Positions 1 through 6,296 of a stretch of 18,923 nt of DNA are shown here, in pieces. The notes under the pieces were generated by a model that saw only the letters and a program-made list of their open reading frames with translations, searched no databases and was not told the origin of the DNA. Where the stretch lies: contig JAKAHN010000001.1 in NCBI GenBank assembly GCA_021814895.1, positions 1 to 18,923 on the forward strand. The letters run 5' to 3'. Every line of letters starts with the position of its first letter. Position 1 is the stretch's first letter. The position numbers were made by a program, and so were the translations under genes. The DNA is from a bacterium. GTDB lineage: Bacteria > Patescibacteriota > Minisyncoccia > Phycocordibacterales > 2-02-FULL-43-11.

Positions 1-447
1 GAAAAAGAAATGGTGATAAAAATCTCGGAAGTTTCCCGCCAACTGCTTGATTTTAAAAGAGCGACAAGTCTGCATTGCGAAGTTTTAAGGTCGTTTGAAG
101 TTGCTGGCGAAAAGTTTTTCGGCAATGATTTTCGTTTTTATTTAAGATCTATAATGGGCACTTGTTACAAACTGGAGAGTGCGATAAAAAACACTATGGA
201 ATATCTAGGCGAGCTACGGGAAACAAACAACTCAATGCTTTCAACGAAACAAAACGAGATAATGAAAGTCCTGACAATTATGGCCTTTGTCACTTTCCCT
301 CTTTCTTTAATAGCGGCTATTTTTGGAATGAATACGAAAACTTTACCTATCGTGGGCACCCAAAATGATTTTTGGATTATTATAGGTATTATGATTGCCC
401 TTGCAACCTCTTTTTTCATATTTTTCAAATATAAGAAATGGCTGTAA
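1..447 (+). CDS. corA: CorA-family divalent metal ion transporter, C-terminal part
   Basis: The reading frame is open from base 1, so the gene is cut by the window edge; the first ATG at 10 is probably internal. About 148 residues are visible. The helical stretch rich in E, K and N fits the long cytoplasmic stalk helix of CorA. It is followed by a first membrane helix ending in the family signature GMN (in FGMNTKTLPI, near residue 109), a short loop, and a second membrane helix ending in the basic tail FKYKKWL. CorA proteins form inner-membrane pentamers that let Mg2+ or Co2+ in; the GMN loop is the selectivity filter at the pore mouth. The gene is followed after 7 bases by a hairpin-forming repeat and then cysS on the same strand. 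The family is secure; the exact metal is not. Confidence 0.88.
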   Translation, partial: EKEMVIKISEVSRQLLDFKRATSLHCEVLRSFEVAGEKFFGNDFRFYLRSIMGTCYKLESAIKNTMEYLGELRETNNSMLSTKQNEIMKVLTIMAFVTFPLSLIAAIFGMNTKTLPIVGTQNDFWIIIGIMIALATSFFIFFKYKKWL

Positions 448-454
448 AACAAAA

Positions 455-532
455 GCTTTTAGCTATTAGCTTTCAGATTTTAGGAAAAACTTCCTAATTT
501 TTACAGCTAATAGCTAATAGCTAATAGCTATG
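455..532 (+). repeat. AGCTAAT tandem repeat in a long imperfect hairpin abutting cysS
   Basis: The 83-base corA-cysS gap is an imperfect palindrome. AGCTATTAGCT (461-471) is the reverse complement of AGCTAATAGCT in the right arm. An inner stem TTAGGAA (480-486) / TTCCTAA (491-497) closes on a 4-base loop. The right arm holds three perfect 7-bp units AGCTAAT (505-525); a fourth, AGCTATG (526-532), supplies the cysS start codon. Related AGCTAATA/AGCTAACAGC words recur at 12992-13019 and in the loop of the terminator at 12882-12922. It could be a transcription terminator for corA, although no clear T-tract follows. Confidence 0.7.
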
Positions 533-1936
533 AAACTATACAACACTTTAACAGGAAAAAAGGAAGATTTTAAACCAATTAACGACAAGATGGTCGGCAT
601 CTACAATTGCGGACCGACTGTGTACAACTATGCCCATATTGGCAATTTAAGAGCCTATGTTTTTGCCGATGTTTTGAGAAGAACGCTAGAATGGAGTGGT
701 TACAAAGTAAAACAAGTGATGAATATTACCGACATCGGGCAGTTAACAAGCGACGCGGACGAAGGTGAAGACAAAATGGTCAAGGCTCTTAAACGCGAAG
801 CTCTGCCTCTCACACTCAAAGCGATGAATGAAGTTGGTGAAAAATATAAAGGAGCTTTTATTGAAGATTTGAAGACGCTTAATATAGAAATGCCTGATAA
901 AATGCCGAAAGCCAGCGAACACGTTGCCGAAGATATTGAAATAATAAAAAAACTTGAAGAAAAAGGTTTCGCTTATAAAATTTCAGACGGAATTTATTTT
1001 GACACAGCTAAGTTTCCAAATTATGGGAAATTGGGAGGCGTAAATAAGGCAAAATTAAAAGAGGGGGCGCGAGTAACATCCAATCCGGAAAAGAAAAACC
1101 CCGCTGACTTTAACTTATGGAAATTATCAACTTCCGCCAATTTGGGATTTGATTCGCCGTGGGGAACAGGTTTCCCTGGTTGGCATATTGAATGCTCGGC
1201 AATGTCACGTAAATATTTAGGGCAACCGTTTGATATTCATACTGGCGGAGTGGACCATATCGGCACTCATCATAATAATGAAATAGCTCAATCGGAAGCG
1301 GCTTTTGACGCTCCGTTGGCTAATTATTGGATGCACAACGAGCATTTAAACATCTCCGGTGGGGAAAAAATGGCGAAATCCGGAGAAGGATTTATTACTC
1401 TCCAGACAATTGTTAAAAAGAAAATCAATCCTCTCGCCTATCGTTATTATTTACTTGGCGCCAATTATAGGACTCCAATGATATTTTCTTTTGAAGCGCT
1501 TTCTGGCGCCGAAACCGCTCTCAACCGGCTTGTAAATATATTAAAAACTATGCCGGAAGGCGGAAAGGTAATTGAAAATAACGAAAATGGTTTTGGAACG
1601 AAAAAAATTGGAGATTTGCTTGATGACGATTTGGATACACCATCCGCGATTGCCTTTCTCTGGGATTTTATCAAGGATGAAAACATTTCTCCGTCCGACC
1701 GACGAGCGACAATCTTGAAGTTTGACGAAACTCTTGGATTGAATCTTATTGAATTGATAAAAAAAGAATTGGCGCCGGTTGGAATTCCTCATGCTGTTAA
1801 AAAACTTTTGTCCGAGCGTGAATCCGCTCGCGCTTCAAAAAATTGGAATGATGCCGATAAATTACGAGATGAAATAAAAAGTCTCGGTTTTGAAGTTAAA
1901 GATACGGATAACGGACAAGTTATTACTGAAATATAA
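530..1936 (+). CDS. cysS: Cysteinyl-tRNA synthetase
   Basis: Charges tRNA-Cys with cysteine in the cytoplasm (class Ia synthetase). The 468-residue length is normal. The class I ATP-binding signature is HIGN (residues 36-39, within YAHIGNLRAY), and the second signature is KMAKS (280-284). The zinc-site residues expected of CysRS are visible: C27 in YNCGPTVY, the Cys of ECSAMSRKYLG, and the His/Glu of the HHNNEIAQSE segment. The C-terminal helical anticodon-binding region ends with the family-typical segment around NWNDADKLRDEIKSLGF. The ATG lies inside a short tandem repeat and has no Shine-Dalgarno sequence. Product is certain; the start is very likely because the MKLYNTLTGKKE opening is typical. 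Confidence 0.97.
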   Translation: MKLYNTLTGKKEDFKPINDKMVGIYNCGPTVYNYAHIGNLRAYVFADVLRRTLEWSGYKVKQVMNITDIGQLTSDADEGEDKMVKALKREALPLTLKAMNEVGEKYKGAFIEDLKTLNIEMPDKMPKASEHVAEDIEIIKKLEEKGFAYKISDGIYFDTAKFPNYGKLGGVNKAKLKEGARVTSNPEKKNPADFNLWKLSTSANLGFDSPWGTGFPGWHIECSAMSRKYLGQPFDIHTGGVDHIGTHHNNEIAQSEAAFDAPLANYWMHNEHLNISGGEKMAKSGEGFITLQTIVKKKINPLAYRYYLLGANYRTPMIFSFEALSGAETALNRLVNILKTMPEGGKVIENNENGFGTKKIGDLLDDDLDTPSAIAFLWDFIKDENISPSDRRATILKFDETLGLNLIELIKKELAPVGIPHAVKKLLSERESARASKNWNDADKLRDEIKSLGFEVKDTDNGQVITEI

Positions 1937-1962
1937 AAAAAACAGGGCAACTTGTGTCCTGT
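1934..1962 (-). terminator. Intrinsic terminator of the minus-strand orphan gene
   Basis: An 8-bp stem with one G-T pair, ACAGGGCA (1942-1949) / TGTCCTGT (1955-1962), loop ACTTG, is followed on the minus strand by eight T (complement of A 1934-1941). It lies 17 bases beyond the stop of the gene at 1980-2264 and overlaps the cysS stop codon, so cysS and the orphan converge on it. Confidence 0.75.
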
Positions 1963-1979
1963 ATTCACAAACCTAGACA

Positions 1980-2264
1980 TCACTCGCCAATTTCCTGTTG
2001 GACGATTTGGAGGGCTTTTTCTTCCAACTGATCTTTTTGTGCTTGAATAGAAGCCTTCATCCTATTCACATCATCTTGCCAAAAATCTTTGTCCCCCCAC
2101 TTCTCATCAATCGCCTTAATGACCTGGTCGTGACCTGTTAAGATGATTGTGTGGTTAATGAGCCAAGCCAGAACAAGCCACTCACCAAAATTCCTGGACA
2201 TCTTGATGGCCTCAATGAGAGTTTCGTGCAGAGGTCTTAATTCTAAATTGGGTTTTGTTTCCAT
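1980..2264 (-). CDS. Orphan small protein, unknown function
   Basis: Encodes 94 residues that I do not recognise. The protein looks soluble and helical: an acidic/hydrophobic first half containing NFGEWLVLAWLINHTIILTG, a W-rich middle (EKWGDKDFW), and a charged Q/E/K-rich tail (MKASIQAQKDQLEEKALQ) that could form a coiled coil. The hydrophobic stretch is too interrupted for a confident membrane segment. It runs opposite to cysS and trxB and has its own promoter (2299-2327) and terminator (1934-1962), so it is a one-gene unit. No strong Shine-Dalgarno precedes the ATG at 2264. Codon use and clean boundaries support a real gene. It is one of four such cassettes in this window. Confidence 0.7.
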   Translation of the reverse strand: METKPNLELRPLHETLIEAIKMSRNFGEWLVLAWLINHTIILTGHDQVIKAIDEKWGDKDFWQDDVNRMKASIQAQKDQLEEKALQIVQQEIGE

Positions 2265-2298
2265 ACTCTGTAAGTTTCAATATGTTTTTTCTAAAAAC

Positions 2299-2327
2299 AA
2301 ACTAAACTAAATCTCTAATTTTGTCAA
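2299..2327 (-). promoter_or_regulatory. Promoter of the orphan gene at 1980-2264
   Basis: On the minus strand a perfect -35 box TTGACA (complement of 2322-2327), a 17-base spacer and a -10 box TAGTTT (complement of 2299-2304) place the transcript start near 2292, giving a leader of roughly 28 bases. It overlaps the divergent trxB promoter region. Confidence 0.6.
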
Positions 2328-2347
2328 TCATTTAACCTCTTAAACTT

Positions 2348-2356
2348 TGTTATAAT
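2348..2356 (+). promoter_or_regulatory. Extended -10 promoter of trxB
   Basis: TATAAT (2351-2356) is preceded by TGT, an extended -10 element (TGNTATAAT). No good -35 lies at the usual spacing; TTTAAC at 2331-2336 is 14 bases away. The predicted start near 2363 leaves a leader of about 60 bases that contains the hairpin at 2393-2413. Confidence 0.6.
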
Positions 2357-2392
2357 TCCCCTACTTACTCATTTATCACATTAAGCTAAAGA

Positions 2393-2413
2393 AGCCCCAA
2401 GGCTTTGGAGGCT
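2393..2413 (+). promoter_or_regulatory. Hairpin that buries the trxB ribosome-binding site
   Basis: AGCCCCAA (2393-2400), loop GGCT, then TTGGAGGCT (2405-2413) form an 8-bp stem with one bulged A (2409). The Shine-Dalgarno GGAGG (2407-2411), which fixes the ATG at 2423 as the start, lies wholly in the 3' strand of the stem. Folding would hide the site, so the element could act as a thermosensor or other translational switch. This is inference from the fold only. Confidence 0.5.
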
Positions 2414-2422
2414 ATTAAAATT

Positions 2423-3349
2423 ATGATTTACGACCTAATAATCTTTGGTGGAGGACCAGCCGGAGTGGCGGCCGGAGTCTACTCTGCCAGAAAACGCTTA
2501 AAAACGCTGGTAATCGCAAAAGAAATCGGCGGACAAAGCACCGTATCAGAAAATATCCAAAATTGGATAGGCACTGTTTCTATACCCGGCGTTGAACTTG
2601 GAAAATCATTAAAAAAACACCTACTTGCTTATGCCGACAATGTCCTGACCTTGAAAGAGAACGAATTTGTCGAAAAAATGGAGCAAAGTGGAAAAATTTT
2701 TAAAATTAAAACAAATAAAGAAGAATACGAAACTCGGTCAATTCTCATCACAACCGGCAGTCAGCGTCGCAAATTATCCGTTCCAGGCGCCGATAAGTTT
2801 GAGAACAAGGGAGTTACCTATTGTGCCTCTTGCGATGGACCGATTTTTGCCGATATGGATGTCGCCGTAATCGGCGGGGGCAATGCCGGCTTTGAAACAG
2901 CAGCCCAACTGCTCGCCTACGCTAAAAGTGTCACCCTGCTTGAATACGGCAACGCTTTCAAGGCGGACGCTATTACTGTCCAAAAAGTGACCGCCAATCC
3001 GAAAATGAAAGCGCTTTTAAATGCCGATATAAAAGAAATTAAAGGAGATAAATTCGTTACCGGGCTTTCCTATAAAGATTGTAAAACAGAGAAAATTATT
3101 GATTTGCCGGTCGCGGGAATTTTTGTGGAAATCGGCGCTATTCCTTCAACAAGTTTTGCAAAAGATTTGGTTAAACTGGATAAACTCGGCAGGGTCATTG
3201 TCAATCCGATAAATCAAAAAACCAATGTTGATGGCGTGTGGTCAGCCGGAGATTGCACCGACGGACTCTACCATCAAAACAACATTGCTATGGGCGACGC
3301 TGTTAAAGCGTTAGAAGATATTTATTTGTGGCTGACGAATAATAAATAA
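2423..3349 (+). CDS. trxB: Thioredoxin-disulfide reductase, AhpF-like type
   Basis: FAD flavoprotein that passes electrons from a nicotinamide cofactor to a small dithiol protein. The 308 residues show an FAD-binding GGGPAG (9-14), the redox-active pair C134-A-S-C137 followed by DGPIF, a second dinucleotide motif GGGNAG (151-156), and the C-terminal GVWSAGDCTDG FAD loop. The HRRxxxR motif that grips the NADPH phosphate in classical TrxB is absent: the strand after GGGNAG ends VTLLEYGNAFKAD with acidic E174. This resembles the NADH-using C-terminal half of AhpF (VTLLEFAPEMKAD), as does LPVAGIFVEIGAIP. The AhpF N-terminal thioredoxin-like domains are missing, so a separate partner is needed; the glutaredoxin-like protein at 13016-13258 is a candidate. 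An upstream in-frame ATG at 2405 was rejected because GGAGG falls just after it and before 2423. Confidence 0.92.
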   Translation: MIYDLIIFGGGPAGVAAGVYSARKRLKTLVIAKEIGGQSTVSENIQNWIGTVSIPGVELGKSLKKHLLAYADNVLTLKENEFVEKMEQSGKIFKIKTNKEEYETRSILITTGSQRRKLSVPGADKFENKGVTYCASCDGPIFADMDVAVIGGGNAGFETAAQLLAYAKSVTLLEYGNAFKADAITVQKVTANPKMKALLNADIKEIKGDKFVTGLSYKDCKTEKIIDLPVAGIFVEIGAIPSTSFAKDLVKLDKLGRVIVNPINQKTNVDGVWSAGDCTDGLYHQNNIAMGDAVKALEDIYLWLTNNK

Positions 3350-3359
3350 TTATTAATAT

Positions 3360-3590
3360 ATGCCTTTGCAAAACATTACACTTCCGGCCAGCTTAAATTT
3401 GGAAAGCGCCTTTGTTGTAATTTTTGCCGCTCTCTTAATTATTTTTTGGATTAACACTTTTTTTATTCTTTATCACCTAATCCGTTTCGGTATAGGAAAA
3501 ACGCCGAAGCATCTTGCCATTTTTACTCTGGCTGGTTCTCTTATACTTTCCTTCTCGGCTTTAATTAGTTTTATCATTAGCCGGTTTTAA
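3360..3590 (+). CDS. Small two-helix membrane protein, unknown function
   Basis: Encodes 76 residues with two probable membrane helices (about 18-40 and 52-74) joined by a short basic loop (FGIGKTPKHL). It starts 10 bases after the trxB stop and ends one base before the ATG of the PH-domain gene, so the three genes probably form one transcript. No Shine-Dalgarno is visible, so translation may be coupled or independent of it. I recognise no family. Tight packing on both sides and coding-like composition argue that it is real. Confidence 0.7.
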   Translation: MPLQNITLPASLNLESAFVVIFAALLIIFWINTFFILYHLIRFGIGKTPKHLAIFTLAGSLILSFSALISFIISRF

Positions 3591-3591
3591 T

Positions 3592-4134
3592 ATGTTTACA
3601 TTCCTTTCCACAACCAAATATTCTTTTGAAGGAAAAATGCCGGAGGAAAATGTTGACATCTTTCTTCATCGCCACTGGTTCACATTAATCGGAAAATTTT
3701 TTATTGTCTTTATCCTAGCTATTTTGCCTATTATCCTCGGATCAACCGTAGAATTTTTATTAAAATCAATCAATCAGAGCAATTTGGGAATTGTCGTCAT
3801 TAATTTGTATTATATGGCCCTTTGGTCGGCAACTATTTATATCCTAACGATGTATCTGCTCGACTCTTGGATTGTTACCGACAAGCGAATTATAAACAAT
3901 ACTCAACAGGGTTTTTTCAATAGGACAATTTCTGAAACTCAATTATCAAGAATCCAGGATGTTTCAGTTAAAATCAGCGGATTGATTCCTACAGTTTTGC
4001 ATTTTGGCAATGTGGAAATTCAAACGGCAGGCACCACGGAGAAATTCGTATTTGAACAAATTCCCAATCCGGAACAAGTTAAAGATGAAATTATGAATCT
4101 AGTGACAGTCGCAAAAAATAATTTACCTCATTGA
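3592..4134 (+). CDS. PH-domain membrane protein (YdbS/DUF304-like)
   Basis: The 180-residue protein has an N-terminal cytoplasmic stretch (FEGKMPEENVDIFLHRHW), two membrane helices (about 31-53 and 67-90), and a C-terminal bacterial PH domain. That domain begins with the typical WIVTDKRIINNTQQGFF and continues with RTISETQLSRIQDVSVKISGLIPTVLHFGNVEIQTAGT in segments. The pattern 'TDKRI...G.F....E..L..IQDV......G.....FG.V.I.TAG' is the hallmark of the bPH2/DUF304 family, whose cellular role is poorly known (membrane or envelope stress has been suggested for relatives). It ends NNLPH with its TGA inside a 12-bp direct repeat (CATTGAAGTCAT, 4129-4140, mostly repeated at 4141-4150). Confidence 0.85.
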   Translation: MFTFLSTTKYSFEGKMPEENVDIFLHRHWFTLIGKFFIVFILAILPIILGSTVEFLLKSINQSNLGIVVINLYYMALWSATIYILTMYLLDSWIVTDKRIINNTQQGFFNRTISETQLSRIQDVSVKISGLIPTVLHFGNVEIQTAGTTEKFVFEQIPNPEQVKDEIMNLVTVAKNNLPH

Positions 4135-4140
4135 AGTCAT

Positions 4141-4161
4141 CATTGAAGTCAGACTTCAATG
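4141..4161 (+). terminator. Terminator-like hairpin after the PH-domain gene
   Basis: CATTGAAG (4141-4148) and CTTCAATG (4154-4161) form an 8-bp stem around TCAGA, seven bases after the PH-domain stop. It is followed by A-rich rather than T-rich sequence, so termination on the plus strand is uncertain. Confidence 0.5.
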
Positions 4162-4165
4162 AAAT

Positions 4166-4209
4166 AAAAAACCCGTTTTGGAGTTGACCGAAGTCAGTCC
4201 AAAACGGGT
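4166..4209 (-). terminator. Strong intrinsic terminator of the HAD-like orphan gene
   Basis: A perfect 12-bp stem, ACCCGTTTTGGA (4171-4182) with TCCAAAACGGGT (4198-4209), is followed on the minus strand by six T (complement of A 4166-4171). The stem begins at the last base of the stop codon of the gene at 4209-4664. Confidence 0.85.
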
Positions 4210-4664
4210 CACGGCAGGTTGCCGAGAGTGTAGATTGTTTGAGACAGGTCATAGAAATCCCTGACAACGTATCTGGCTCCCGCGTCAAACAATTCAGCAG
4301 CTCTTCGATCCTCATCTTGCAGAGGGCATCTCGGATTACCGATTACTGTCACACCGGACGACCTTACCACTTCAACGCTCTTCACAGAGCTGGCGACAAA
4401 GAGCGCCTGGCTTGGTGGAGTGCCGTCAAGCGAACCCGCAATCAACCTGTCCGTGAGCTCGTGCCCCGAAACGATCTCACTGAAAAATATGGTCATTGCG
4501 CTTCGAAAAAATGCACGGTTCCCCCCGTTCTCCCCACCGTTCAATAATGCAACAAGTTTTCTGTCCCGCCCAATGGTTGGCAGGAGAGCCGTCACATCAA
4601 TGTGCACACCGTCAACAGGCGAGCAAAGAGCCCCGCCCTCGAATATGATCCTCTTGATCTTCAT
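4209..4664 (-). CDS. Degenerate HAD-like protein, probably without hydrolase activity
   Basis: The 151-residue protein follows the outline of a haloacid-dehalogenase fold. Strand 1 reads MKIKRIIFEGGAL, where HAD enzymes have hhhDxDG; the nucleophile Asp is replaced by E9 and the second Asp by G11. Near residue 88, ALFVASSVKSVEVVRSSGVTVIG matches the region hFVGDSxxDVEAARAAGhxxIG, but the metal-binding GD has become A91-S92. The C-terminal part (AAELFDAGARYVVRDFYDL) resembles the usual HAD ending. This assignment is by pattern and is moderate. The start at 4664 was chosen over 4739 because the promoter at 4711-4739 lies downstream of the longer start and a purine-rich stretch (AGAGAGAAAG) precedes 4664. 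The gene appears richer in G+C than its neighbours and has its own promoter and terminator. A role as a binding or regulatory pseudoenzyme is speculation. Confidence 0.65.
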   Translation of the reverse strand: MKIKRIIFEGGALCSPVDGVHIDVTALLPTIGRDRKLVALLNGGENGGNRAFFRSAMTIFFSEIVSGHELTDRLIAGSLDGTPPSQALFVASSVKSVEVVRSSGVTVIGNPRCPLQDEDRRAAELFDAGARYVVRDFYDLSQTIYTLGNLP

Positions 4665-4710
4665 TTCGCAGTCTTTCTCTCTTGGTTTTGTTTTTCCGTA
4701 TCCGCTTATT

Positions 4711-4739
4711 TTTCTACCATAAAAAGCCTTAAGGCGCAA
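4711..4739 (-). promoter_or_regulatory. Promoter of the HAD-like orphan, with a palindrome at the -35
   Basis: On the minus strand -35 TTGCGC (complement of 4734-4739), 17-base spacer and -10 TAGAAA (complement of 4711-4716). A 10-bp perfect palindrome GCCTTAAGGC (4726-4735) overlaps the -35 edge and could be an operator. The predicted leader is about 40 bases. Confidence 0.45.
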
Positions 4740-4782
4740 TTTAATGCGTGATGTAAGATAAATTTAGTTCACTTTCGTTCAG

Positions 4783-4855
4783 TGCGCGGTATAGGATTCG
4801 AACCTATGACCTTCTCGACGTCAACGAGACGCTCTACCAACTGAGCTAACCGCGC
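4783..4855 (-). tRNA. tRNA-Val (anticodon GAC)
   Basis: A complete 73-nt cloverleaf on the minus strand. Acceptor GCGCGGT pairs with ACCGCGC, discriminator A; D arm GCTC/GAGC; anticodon stem TCTCG/CGAGA around TTGACGT, anticodon GAC; T arm ATAGG-TTCGAAT-CCTAT. CCA is not encoded (CTG follows). It is one of two tRNAs here without a repeat module of its own 3' end downstream. Confidence 0.95.
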
Positions 4856-4887
4856 GATTATTTATCCAACTAACGATAACAAAAAAA

Positions 4888-5310
4888 TTACAAATCGGCA
4901 ATAATCTTTTGAAAAAATTGTTTATCTGTCGGACTAGTTAACAAATCTGCCACTTTTTCTTTTGGAACCCAACGGGCTTCAGGATTGGCCGGATCAATTG
5001 GTTTTAACTCCCCTTCATAATCCGTATTGAACAAAAACATTTCGATTTCTTTTATCTCCGACTTATCCTCCCCTTGCCCGCCCAAACCTATCTTGAAACG
5101 GCTATATGTTAAAAGAGGTTTTATGAAAATTAATTCTTTAACACCAGATTCTTCGTATATTTCTCTTTTTGCCGCCTCAAGAGCGCTCTCCTTTTCCTCT
5201 GTGTGACCCTTTGGTAAACTCCAGGAATTACCGTTCTGATTTACAACCAAAATCTTTCCTTCTTTATTTATAACAACCCCACCCGCCGATTTTGTTTTTT
5301 TGGTATTCAC
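4888..5310 (-). CDS. NUDIX hydrolase
   Basis: The 140-residue single-domain enzyme hydrolyses a nucleoside-diphosphate-linked substrate with Mg2+. The NUDIX box is complete at residues 35-57: G35 and E41, then R49-E50-x-x-E53-E54-x-G56-V57. The opening SAGGVVINKEGKILVV and NSWSLPKGHTEE are typical of the MutT/Ap4A-hydrolase branch; WSLPKGH is frequent in Ap4A-type enzymes, but the substrate cannot be read from sequence. The start codon is GTG at 5310. It begins one base after the stop of the HAD gene at 5312-5932, so the pair is almost certainly co-transcribed and translationally coupled, suggesting related phosphate or nucleotide clean-up roles. Confidence 0.92.
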   Translation of the reverse strand: MNTKKTKSAGGVVINKEGKILVVNQNGNSWSLPKGHTEEKESALEAAKREIYEESGVKELIFIKPLLTYSRFKIGLGGQGEDKSEIKEIEMFLFNTDYEGELKPIDPANPEARWVPKEKVADLLTSPTDKQFFQKIIADL

Positions 5311-5311
5311 T

Positions 5312-5932
5312 TTAATTTTTTAAGATTAAAGACTTTAACTCGCTCAAGTTATGAATTATAAAATCGGGATTTAAATTACTTAGTTTTTTCTCCGGGCTAA
5401 ATCCCCAGGTAACAGACGCCGTTTTAATGCCAACATTTTTACCAACCTCAATCTCGTGGTTTGAATCGCCAACAAATACGGTTTCTTTTTTATCGAAATT
5501 ATTCCTTTTCAGCATAGCTATTAAGGATTTATTTTTATCGTGCATCCCTGTTACTATATCTACAAATAAGTTGTCGAGACCGAAACTTTTTATTTCTGAC
5601 AAAATAGTTTCTTGAAAATCAGAACTTAAAATTGCCATCTTTATACCTTCCCGTTTGAATTTTTTTAATAAATCAACCATTCCAGGGAACGGATTATTTT
5701 CCGGGCACTTTTTAACAGCCTGTTTGTAAGCAATCTGTTCATCGTTTAGTGTTAAGTTAGGTAAATATTTATTATAAAAAAACATGTATGGCTGTTCCCA
5801 ATTTTCCCTCAATTCATTTAAATTAATTTCTTTAATATTAAATTTTTTAAAAATCTCATTAACGATAAAAAGGTGATTATTTACCGAATCATTTATAACT
5901 CCAGACCAGTCAAAAATAATATTTTTAATCAT
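5312..5932 (-). CDS. HAD-superfamily phosphatase (phosphoglycolate-phosphatase-like)
   Basis: The 206-residue protein has the HAD core and an inserted helical cap. Motif I is IIFDWSG with nucleophile D8; the usual second Asp (general acid) is S10, a variant seen in some family IA members and expected to alter or weaken phosphatase chemistry. Motif II is ILSS (101-104), the motif III Lys lies in HDKNKS (131-136), and motif IV is VFVGDSNHEIEVG with G155-D156. The cap occupies about residues 15-85. Substrate unknown. It is the first gene of a pair with the NUDIX gene. A TATAAT box 11 bases before the ATG suggests a very short leader. Confidence 0.88.
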   Translation of the reverse strand: MIKNIIFDWSGVINDSVNNHLFIVNEIFKKFNIKEINLNELRENWEQPYMFFYNKYLPNLTLNDEQIAYKQAVKKCPENNPFPGMVDLLKKFKREGIKMAILSSDFQETILSEIKSFGLDNLFVDIVTGMHDKNKSLIAMLKRNNFDKKETVFVGDSNHEIEVGKNVGIKTASVTWGFSPEKKLSNLNPDFIIHNLSELKSLILKN

Positions 5933-5943
5933 TTTTAAATAAA

Positions 5944-5949
5944 ATTATA
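5944..5949 (-). promoter_or_regulatory. -10 box of the HAD/NUDIX operon
   Basis: A perfect TATAAT on the minus strand ends 11 bases before the ATG at 5932. No convincing -35 was found. A second TATAAT-like word lies about 20 bases further upstream. Confidence 0.4.
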
Positions 5950-5980
5950 TTCAGTCAGATTTAGCTTATTATACGTAGAA

Positions 5981-6135
5981 TGTGAGATTTGCCCGCGACT
6001 CTCGTTTCGCCGTCGCTCACTTCGGTCTGGGCACCAGCTCGCCTATTTTTCTTGCTAGAAAAATATGGCTCCGCTGTTCAAATCCGCCCGTAAGCCGAGC
6101 AGTCGGCTTACTCTCTCCGTTATTACGGATTCTGA
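5981..6135 (-). repeat. tRNA-Ser downstream module with copies of the tRNA 3' end
   Basis: Reading down from tRNA-Ser on the minus strand there are, in order: a short CCGT/ACGG hairpin; a perfect 9-bp hairpin GTAAGCCGA/TCGGCTTAC (6090-6111); an inverted partial copy of the tRNA T arm (6067-6088, sharing GTTCAAATC and CGCC); a 9-bp hairpin TATTTTTCT/AGAAAAATA; the motif GCGAGCTGGTGCCCAGAC (GGTGCCCAGAC complement at 6025-6035); a GAGCGACGGCGAA word; and a degenerate direct copy of the T arm (5981-5998, sharing TCGCG and CAAATCTC). The GGTGCCCAGAC word recurs in the tRNA-Glu module. No gene is supported here. Confidence 0.6.
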
Positions 6136-6222
6136 CGGAGGAGGCGAGATTTGAACTCGCGATACCCTTTCGGGTATACCGGTTTTCGAAACCGGCGCCT
6201 TCAACCGCTCAGCCACTCCTCC
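6136..6222 (-). tRNA. tRNA-Ser (anticodon CGA)
   Basis: An 87-nt cloverleaf with the long variable arm of a class II tRNA. Acceptor GGAGGAG/CTCCTCC, discriminator G as expected for Ser; anticodon stem CCGGT/ACCGG around TTCGAAA, anticodon CGA; variable arm TACCC-GAAA-GGGTA; T arm GCGAG-TTCAAAT-CTCGC. CCA is not encoded. Confidence 0.95.
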
Positions 6223-6279
6223 AATTGAATGAATATACCATTTTTTGCCATTTTCTCAAAAAATGTTATTCTCTTGATG

Positions 6280-6285
6280 TATAAT
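6280..6285 (+). promoter_or_regulatory. Probable -10 box of tRNA-Glu
   Basis: A perfect TATAAT ends 11 bases before the mature 5' end of tRNA-Glu. The upstream region has no clear -35 at 16-18 bases, so the call rests on the -10 and its position. Confidence 0.4.
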
Positions 6286-6296
6286 TTAGATTAATC

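Noticed and set aside
455..532. CRISPR-like array
   Set aside because: Units are 7 bp with no spacers, and no cas gene is in the window.
4239..4722. Plus-strand frames of about 100 codons opposite the HAD-like gene
   Set aside because: The minus-strand gene has a matching promoter, purine-rich ribosome region, terminator and HAD-like pattern; the plus frames have none.
5982..6284. A 100-codon plus-strand open frame over the tRNA-Ser region
   Set aside because: It crosses the tRNA antisense and the repeat module; composition is not protein-like and there is no ribosome site.
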